DNA of 9,988 nt from a bacterium (GTDB taxonomy: Bacteria; Actinomycetota; Actinomycetes; Actinomycetales; Actinomycetaceae), in NCBI GenBank assembly GCA_030544165.1, contig JAUNRP010000061.1, forward strand, positions 1-9,988, in the 5' to 3' direction. Below, piece by piece: positions 5,517 to 9,988 of this stretch. The notes below the pieces were generated by a model. The model was not told where the DNA came from. It saw only the letters and a list, made by a program, of their open reading frames with translations, and made no database searches. Position 1 is the stretch's first letter. Every line of letters begins with the position of its first letter. The position numbers were made by a program, and so were the translations under genes.

Positions 5517-7226
5517 GTGAGCATTCAGACCAAGCCCGCCCCCAGGCCGCCCCAGCCGACCCCCGCTGAAGTGGAGCGTGACGCGAGGACCCTCGCTCCG
5601 CCGTCGGGGCCGAACATGCTGGCGGGCGGGATCATCCTCACCCTGCTGGCGATCGCGGTGTGGTCCGTGTGGTCGCTGGGGATCTCGCCGCAGGCGATCC
5701 TCAACTCGATCGACAACGCCCGCGACTTCTTCTCCCGCATGTGGCCGCTCGATTTCCCGCCGATCGGGGAACTGTGGCAGATGACCGCGTTGACGCTCGC
5801 GATCGTGGTGTGCGCCACCCTGCTCGCGGTCATCCTCTCCACGGTGGTGGCCGTCTTCGCGGCGCACACCACCTCGCCGGGGCCACGGGCGCAGGGGATC
5901 GCGCGGGTCATCATCGTGGTGTGCCGTGCGCTGCCGGAACTGGTGCTCGTGGTGATCTTCGTGCGGATCTTCGGGTTCGGCACCATCGCCGGGATCCTGG
6001 CCATGGGCCTGCACTCGGTGGGCATGGTGGGCAAGATGTACGCGGATGCGATCGAGGACGCCGACGACGGTCCAAGACGTGCGTTGGAGGCCGCCGGTGC
6101 CACTCGGCTCCAGCAGGTGATGGGGGCGACGCTGCCCGGGATCCTGCCCGCCATGATCGCCACCGGCCTGCACCGCTTCGACATCAACCTCCGGGTCTCG
6201 GTGATCCTCGGGTGGGTGGGGGTCTCCGGAATCGGCCAGTCGCTGCAGCACGCGCTCAGCACCCAGAACTACCAGCGGGGCATGGCGCTCGCGGTGGTCA
6301 TCCTGGCGCTGTGCATCACGGTGGAGCTGATCTCCGGGGCGATCCGGGCGAAGCTGCTCGGGCGGGATCGGGCGAGGAAGGACCGGCGGCTCGCCGGGGT
6401 GAAGCCCTCCTCGAGGGCCCCCGAGCCGCCGGTCACGGACCGCCGGATCTCCCCGCCATGGACCGGGGAGCGGGTGGCGCGTCACGCCTACCTCCTGCTG
6501 ACCGCACTGATCGTGCTGCTGTCCATCTGGTACGCGGACGTGAACTGGGGGAGGTTCTTCGAGGGCTTCGTGAAGATCCCCGATGTGGCGGGGCAGTTCC
6601 TGCCGCCCTCCCCGGGAACCATGAGCTGGTCCACCATCTGGGCACAGCTCGGTATCACCCTCCAGATCGCCTTCGCCGCCACGTTGCTGGGCGCGCTGAT
6701 GGCGCTTCCGGTGGGATTCCTCGCGGCCCGCAACGTGGCCCCGAACCTGCAGGTGGCGCAGTTCTTCCGCATGGTGATCGTGGTGGTCCGTGGGATCCCG
6801 GAGCTGATCCTCGCGATCGTGTTCGTGGTGATCTCCGGTATGGGGCCGATCGCGGGAACATTCGCTTTGGCAATCGGCGCGATGGGGCTGCTCTCGAAGC
6901 TGGTGGCTGATTCCATCGAGGAGACCGACATCCGGGTCCAGGAGGCGCTCCGCGCGAACGGCGCCTCACGGGTCCAGGTGTTCTTCGGGGCCACGATCCG
7001 GCAGGCGATGCCGGCGATCGTGGCGCACGTGATCTACCAGTTGGACGTGAACTTCCGCTCCGCGACGTTGCTCGGGATCGTGGGAGCCGGCGGAATCGGC
7101 TTCTACATCGAGAACGCGCGGCGGGTGCTGCAGTTCGAAGTGATCACGCTGATCCTGGTGCTGGTGATCGCGATCGTGCTCATCCTCGAGGGGATCGCGA
7201 TCCTGCTGCGCAAGATCGTGCGCTGA
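5517..7226 (+). CDS. phnE: Phosphonate/phosphate ABC transporter permease, two PhnE domains fused
   Basis: At 569 residues the protein is about twice the usual PhnE length and carries two homologous permease domains in one chain. Domain 1 spans about 35-282 and domain 2 about 325-569, joined by a charged, Pro-rich linker (283-320). Each has an EAA loop that docks on the ATPase: ALEAAGATRLQQVMGATLPG (189-208) and ALRANGASRVQVFFGATIRQ (477-496). Each also has a matching later segment, FDINLRVSVILGWVGVSGIG and LDVNFRSATLLGIVGAGGIG. One chain can therefore form the whole membrane channel with two PhnC subunits. The GTG at 5517 follows the phnC stop by one base, with AGGGA 6 nt upstream. Elsewhere the two domains are often separate phnE1 and phnE2 genes. 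Confidence 0.93.
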   Translation: MSIQTKPAPRPPQPTPAEVERDARTLAPPSGPNMLAGGIILTLLAIAVWSVWSLGISPQAILNSIDNARDFFSRMWPLDFPPIGELWQMTALTLAIVVCATLLAVILSTVVAVFAAHTTSPGPRAQGIARVIIVVCRALPELVLVVIFVRIFGFGTIAGILAMGLHSVGMVGKMYADAIEDADDGPRRALEAAGATRLQQVMGATLPGILPAMIATGLHRFDINLRVSVILGWVGVSGIGQSLQHALSTQNYQRGMALAVVILALCITVELISGAIRAKLLGRDRARKDRRLAGVKPSSRAPEPPVTDRRISPPWTGERVARHAYLLLTALIVLLSIWYADVNWGRFFEGFVKIPDVAGQFLPPSPGTMSWSTIWAQLGITLQIAFAATLLGALMALPVGFLAARNVAPNLQVAQFFRMVIVVVRGIPELILAIVFVVISGMGPIAGTFALAIGAMGLLSKLVADSIEETDIRVQEALRANGASRVQVFFGATIRQAMPAIVAHVIYQLDVNFRSATLLGIVGAGGIGFYIENARRVLQFEVITLILVLVIAIVLILEGIAILLRKIVR

Positions 7227-7289
7227 GCCGCTGGGCCGCTGGGTGGCCGGGCCGTTGGGTTGGCGCCCCTTCCGGGCCGCGTCCGCGCC

Positions 7290-7724
7290 CTACGCCGCCC
7301 AGAGCGCGGGGAGCGGACCCGTGCTGATCTCGAGCACGTCATCCAGGTTGACCACGTACACGCCCACCAGGGTGGTCCGGCTCCCGGCGAATGCCGCGTT
7401 CACCGCATCACGCCACTGGCGCAGGAGGTGGGGCGCGATCCAGTTCTCGCTCGCGAACCCCACGATGGCCTGGGGGATTCCCATGCTGGCGATGTTGGCC
7501 AGGCCGGTCTCCCTCTCCTCGGCCGAACACCGCCAGTCCATCCCGCCGAACGTGATGGCTCCGATTCCGGGGAACAGGAGGCCGCCCTCGTCCGCCGGAA
7601 CCAGGAAGAGTGATTCGGCGCGGCGGTCCTCCGTGGTGAGGAGGAGGTCCACCAGGTCTGCGCCGAGTCCGGGCGTGGAGATGGGGATTTCAGCGACGTT
7701 CTCGGGAAGGTCTTCGAATGACAT
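7290..7724 (-). CDS. Hypothetical protein, 144 residues
   Basis: I do not recognise this family. The product starts MSFEDLPENVAEIPIS, is soluble with no signal peptide or membrane helix, and alternates hydrophobic strands (LFLVPADEGGLLF, TTLVGVYVVNLDDVLEI) with helices (AEERETGLANIA, APHLLRQWRDAVNAAF), as in a compact alpha/beta fold. The ATG at 7724 is chosen because the frame further upstream gives unconvincing sequence overlapping the divergent SDR promoter region. A weak hexamer CACCAT lies 6 nt upstream, so this may also be leaderless. The gene converges on phnE with only 63 nt between stops (7227-7289), a gap that holds short GGGCCG(C/T)TGGG repeats but no clear terminator. Codon use matches its neighbours. 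Confidence 0.7.
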   Translation of the reverse strand: MSFEDLPENVAEIPISTPGLGADLVDLLLTTEDRRAESLFLVPADEGGLLFPGIGAITFGGMDWRCSAEERETGLANIASMGIPQAIVGFASENWIAPHLLRQWRDAVNAAFAGSRTTLVGVYVVNLDDVLEISTGPLPALWAA

Positions 7725-7908
7725 ACCCGCATGGTGCCCGATCCCGGTTCGCGCCGCTCCGGTTCTCCACAGGCCCTCATGACCTGCGATGACGCAACCC
7801 GGGATGCCTCCCATGGCAACTTTCTCGCTGGCTGCGAAAGGTTGCCGCGCCACGGCGCCATCCATGCCTATGGTCGAAGGGCAGGGGTCATACACAAACC
7901 AAGGAGTC

Positions 7909-8658
7909 ATGGTGAAGCTGAAGGACAAGGTCATCACGGTCACAGGAGCGGCGTCCGGCATCGGGCGCGCGATCGCAGAGACTGCGGCACGCGAGGGTGC
8001 GAAGGTGGTGGTGGCCGATCTCAACGAGGCTGGCGGTCAGGAGACCGTGGACGCCATCACGCAGGCGGGTGGTGAGGCCGCGTTCATCCAGATCGATGTC
8101 TCCAAGGAGGAGGACGCCCAGCGCCTGGTGGACTTCGCGGTGGAGACGTTCGGGCGGCTCGATGGTGCCGCCAACAACGCCGGTGTGGCCCTCGCGCAGG
8201 TGGAGTTGGCCGAGACCGACACCGCGCTGTGGCAGAAGACCCTGGACATCAACACCACCGGCATGTTCTTCATGCTCCGGGCGCAGATGAAGTACATGAA
8301 GGAGAACGGCGGCGGAACGATCGTCAACACCGCCTCGATGGCCTCAATCAAGGCCGTCAAGGGCGTCACCTCGTACGCGGCGTCCAAGTGGGCGGTGGTG
8401 GGCCTCACCAAGCAGGCCGCCATCGAGGGCGTGGACCACGGGATCCGGGTCAACGCCGTGGCTCCCGGCGTCATCCGCACCGCCATCTTCAAGGACACCC
8501 CGCCGGACGTGATGAAGCAGTTCGAGGACATGCAGCCGGGCGGCCGACTCGGTGACCCCAAGGAGATGGGTGAGATCTTCGCCTTCCTCCTCTCCGATGA
8601 GGCCTCCTACGTGAACGGCGCGCTCCTCCCCGGAGACATGGGCGCGTCCGCCTTCTAG
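7909..8658 (+). CDS. Classical short-chain dehydrogenase/reductase (SDR), 3-oxoacyl-ACP reductase-like
   Basis: The 249-residue enzyme has the full classical SDR set: cofactor motif TGAASGIG (12-19), Asp37 at the end of strand 2 (VVVADL), which favours NAD(H) over NADP(H), NNAG (89-92), and the catalytic tetrad N115, S143, Y156 and K160 (SYAASK). The PG motif is at APGVIRT (185-191). It should oxidise or reduce a hydroxyl/keto group of an unknown substrate; the FabG-like label describes the family, not the reaction. The ribosome binding site AAGGAG (7901-7906) is only 2 nt from the ATG at 7909 but 5 nt from the next codon, a GTG at 7912, so the real start may be the GTG. The upstream in-frame extension to 7789 is rejected. 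The gene stands alone, so context gives no substrate. Confidence 0.92.
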   Translation: MVKLKDKVITVTGAASGIGRAIAETAAREGAKVVVADLNEAGGQETVDAITQAGGEAAFIQIDVSKEEDAQRLVDFAVETFGRLDGAANNAGVALAQVELAETDTALWQKTLDINTTGMFFMLRAQMKYMKENGGGTIVNTASMASIKAVKGVTSYAASKWAVVGLTKQAAIEGVDHGIRVNAVAPGVIRTAIFKDTPPDVMKQFEDMQPGGRLGDPKEMGEIFAFLLSDEASYVNGALLPGDMGASAF

Positions 8659-8684
8659 CCACCCACGCCCCACGGCACTGAATC

Positions 8685-8716
8685 GCCCGCCCCCGGCCAC
8701 ACACCCGGGGGCGGGC
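8685..8716 (+). terminator. Hairpin terminator downstream of the SDR gene
   Basis: GCCCGCCCCCGG (8685-8696) and CCGGGGGCGGGC (8705-8716) form a perfect 12-bp GC stem around an 8-nt CCACACAC loop, 26 nt after the SDR stop. No T tract follows, which is common for actinobacterial terminators. Confidence 0.7.
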
Positions 8717-8755
8717 CCGTGTCCGAGGCCGTCACTCACCGTCCCCAAAGTTCGA

Positions 8756-8761
8756 TATCCT
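8756..8761 (+). promoter_or_regulatory. Possible -10 hexamer upstream of the membrane protein gene
   Basis: TATCCT fits TAnnnT and lies about 34 nt before the GTG at 8796. No clear -35 box is seen. The gene has its own strong ribosome binding site, AAGGAGG at 8785-8791, so a leadered mRNA starting near 8768 is plausible. Confidence 0.35.
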
Positions 8762-8795
8762 CCATTCGACTCATGCGCGTCTACAAGGAGGCAAC

Positions 8796-9716
8796 GTGGC
8801 GGAGCAGAAGAAGAAGGTGGTCCGGGCGCCCTCGAAGTCCGGCGCATCCTCGAAGCCCAGGGGTACGTCCTCTGGCGCGGGTGGCTCCGCCGCCCCCGAG
8901 TGGCGGGTGACCCCGGAGAACAAGACAAAGGCCACCAGACTCCGCATCTTCGCGGGCATCTCGTGGGCTGTGGCCATCGCGCTGGAGATCTTCGCGATCT
9001 TCTTCCTCCTCAACTCGGACCGCCGCGCCCGCTTGGGCCTCCGCTTCGGCTGGGATCCGGGCGATACCGGTTTCCCCGGCTGGGCCCTCACCATGCTGAT
9101 CGTCCTGTTCGTGGTTATCGGCATCCTCGCGGTCCTCGGCTCCTTCCTCTGGAAGCGCGCCAATGACCTGGATCCGGCGTCCAAGAAGGACACGGTCCGC
9201 TTCTTCGTGCAGAACCAGCTCGGCGCCATCATCACGCTGATCGCGTTCCTCCCCCTCATCGCCCTGGTGCTCGCGAACAAGGACATGGACCAGAAGCAGA
9301 AGACCATCGCCGGCGTGGTGGGCGGCGCCGTGGCCGTCGCCGCCGTGCTGCTCGGAGTGGACTGGAACCCGCCCTCGATCGAGCAGAAGACCATCGAGGC
9401 GCAGTGGGACCAGCAGCGCGTGATCGCCATGACCGGCGCGGACGAGGTCTTCTGGGTCCCCGGCGGCTCCGTCTACCACCTGTGCGCCGAGGTCTCCCCG
9501 CTCCAGCAGACCTCCACCTCCGAGGAGATCTTCGCGGGCACCGTCCAGGACGCCATCGACGGCGGCATGGAGCGCCTCACCAAGCAGGTCCAGATGGAGA
9601 TCAACCAGTGCGGCCTGCCCCAGCCCGATGACATGTACCTCGAGTGGGAGCCGCCCGCCAACTTCGAGGATCTCCCGGTCCAGGAGGACGCGCCCGTCCT
9701 GGAGCCCGCCACCTAG
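8796..9716 (+). CDS. Four-helix membrane protein with extracytoplasmic C-terminal domain, function unknown
   Basis: The 306-residue protein has a basic, Ser/Gly-rich cytoplasmic head (1-48), four membrane helices (about 51-72, 97-119, 142-160, 170-188) and a C-terminal domain of about 115 residues. The even number of helices puts both ends on the same side, but the charge pattern should be checked. The tail segment VFWVPGGSVYHLCAEVSPLQ...IFAGTVQDAIDGGMERLT...NQCG (218-272) resembles a small domain I recall in actinobacterial cell-surface proteins (VYHxxxxCxxL...GTxxEAxxxGxxRLCxxC), with some cysteines absent and the last one (C272) kept. The end is acidic and Pro-rich. The start GTG at 8796 follows AAGGAGG by 4 nt. 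I do not know its role. Confidence 0.8.
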   Translation: MAEQKKKVVRAPSKSGASSKPRGTSSGAGGSAAPEWRVTPENKTKATRLRIFAGISWAVAIALEIFAIFFLLNSDRRARLGLRFGWDPGDTGFPGWALTMLIVLFVVIGILAVLGSFLWKRANDLDPASKKDTVRFFVQNQLGAIITLIAFLPLIALVLANKDMDQKQKTIAGVVGGAVAVAAVLLGVDWNPPSIEQKTIEAQWDQQRVIAMTGADEVFWVPGGSVYHLCAEVSPLQQTSTSEEIFAGTVQDAIDGGMERLTKQVQMEINQCGLPQPDDMYLEWEPPANFEDLPVQEDAPVLEPAT

Positions 9717-9723
9717 CCCCAGA

Positions 9724-9768
9724 CCCACCCGGCCCGACGGCGGAACTCACCTCCCGTCGTCGGGTGGG
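9724..9768 (+). terminator. Extended hairpin after the membrane protein gene, built on repeat copy 1
   Basis: CCCACCCG (9724-9731) pairs with CGGGTGGG (9761-9768), and CGACGG (9735-9740) pairs with CCGTCG (9754-9759). A small internal loop separates the two stems and the apical loop is 13 nt. It starts 8 nt after the stop codon at 9716, which suits a terminator. No T tract follows. Confidence 0.55.
9735..9764. repeat. 30-bp hairpin-forming repeat, copy 1
   Basis: This unit matches 9786-9815 at 29 of 30 positions; the one difference is T at 9747 against G at 9798. Each copy begins CGACGG and ends with CCGTCGTCGGG, so it carries its own inverted repeat. Copies are 51 bp apart. Confidence 0.8.
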
Positions 9769-9785
9769 CTGTGACTGAGGTGCGG

Positions 9786-9815
9786 CGACGGCGGAACGCA
9801 CCTCCCGTCGTCGGG
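9786..9815. repeat. 30-bp hairpin-forming repeat, copy 2
   Basis: This is the second copy of the unit at 9735-9764. Its single change creates CGCACCTC (9797-9804), which is complementary to GAGGTGCG at 9777-9784. Copy 2 can therefore fold in two mutually exclusive ways, CGACGG/CCGTCG or GAGGTGCG/CGCACCTC. Confidence 0.8.
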
Positions 9816-9927
9816 GTGCCGTCTGGGTCCGCTCGGCTATCGCGAGGGCCGACGCGTCCACTCACCGGCTGATGCGGACGCGTGCCGGGGCAGCCCGAGG
9901 GGGCACGCCCGCGCGGCGGGGAGCCGG

Positions 9928-9933
9928 TACTTT
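9928..9933 (+). promoter_or_regulatory. Candidate -10 hexamer, leaderless start of the last gene
   Basis: TACTTT is followed by exactly 6 nt and the ATG at 9940. No Shine-Dalgarno lies between them. Confidence 0.55.
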
Positions 9934-9939
9934 TCCGCT

Positions 9940-9988
9940 ATGACAATGGTTCGCAGGGGGCTCGGCGCGGTGGTGGCGCTGGTGGTGG
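9940..9988 (+). CDS. Start of a gene with a signal or membrane-anchor N-terminus (partial)
   Basis: Only 16 codons are visible: MTMVRRGLGAVVALVV. Two arginines followed by a run of Gly/Ala/Val/Leu look like the start of a signal peptide or first membrane helix. The ATG at 9940 is preferred over the ATG at 9946 because the TACTTT hexamer sits exactly where a leaderless start would need it. The product cannot be named. Confidence 0.6.
   Translation, partial: MTMVRRGLGAVVALVV

Noticed and set aside
5439..6485. Minus-strand frames opposite phnC and phnE
   Set aside because: They are His/Arg/Pro/Gly-rich shadows of the ABC transporter genes without any recognisable domain.
7227..7289. Short GGGCCG(C/T)TGGG repeats between phnE and the convergent gene as a terminator
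   Set aside because: They are direct slippage-type repeats, and I could not build a convincing stem from them.
7842..7874. TTGCCG and TATGGT as a promoter for the SDR gene
   Set aside because: The spacing between them is 21 bp, too long for a normal promoter, so it was not listed.
7789..7908. Upstream in-frame extension of the SDR gene
   Set aside because: It adds 40 residues of unlikely sequence before the usual SDR N-terminus, and the AAGGAG site lies right before 7909.
9735..9815. The two 30-bp repeats as a minimal CRISPR array
   Set aside because: There are only two copies, the spacing region is just 21 bp, the units are internally self-complementary in a terminator position, and no cas gene is nearby.

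Overview
The window is high-GC DNA with long G/C-ending codons, many GTG starts, leaderless-type starts and a GTTCACC-type PHO box. This points to an actinobacterium. The protein style suggests Micrococcales (Brachybacterium-like), but that is inference and no species can be named from the sequence alone. No rRNA, tRNA, CRISPR array, transposase or phage gene was seen.

Positions 1-2380 (minus strand) hold a tightly overlapping phospholipid gene set. In transcription order it is a CDP-alcohol phosphatidyltransferase (1679-2380), a 1-acyl-glycerol-3-phosphate acyltransferase-type protein (core 799-1509, N-terminal piece in another frame at 1510-1682), and a CDP-diacylglycerol synthase-type membrane protein that runs off the left edge (1-799). 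Junctions are ATGA and TGATG overlaps. The set resembles YnbA/YnbB-type clusters more than the housekeeping pgsA/cdsA genes. Divergent from it lie a DedA/YqaA-like membrane protein (2524-3150) and a small DUF6440-like protein (3160-3363).

Positions 3364-7226 form a phosphate-starvation transport unit. Seven TCAC-centred repeats spaced 10-11 bp (3457-3527) end just ahead of a -10 hexamer. They precede phnD (substrate-binding lipoprotein), phnC (ATPase) and a double-length phnE (two permease domains fused). A strong hairpin separates phnD from phnC. No phosphonate-degrading genes are next to it, so the substrate could be phosphonate, phosphite or phosphate itself.

Positions 7227-9988 carry unrelated single genes: a minus-strand protein of unknown function (7290-7724), a classical short-chain dehydrogenase (7909-8658) followed by a hairpin, a four-helix membrane protein with an extracytoplasmic tail (8796-9716), a pair of 30-bp near-identical hairpin repeats (9735-9815), and the first codons of a gene with a signal-like N-terminus (from 9940). 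At least four start codons in the window have an A/T-containing -10-like hexamer exactly 6 nt upstream, which suggests leaderless transcription. The main points for follow-up are the frameshifted acyltransferase, the altered catalytic motif of the phosphatidyltransferase, the PHO-box array and the duplicated hairpin repeat. I did not find clear evidence of an entirely new multi-gene system.
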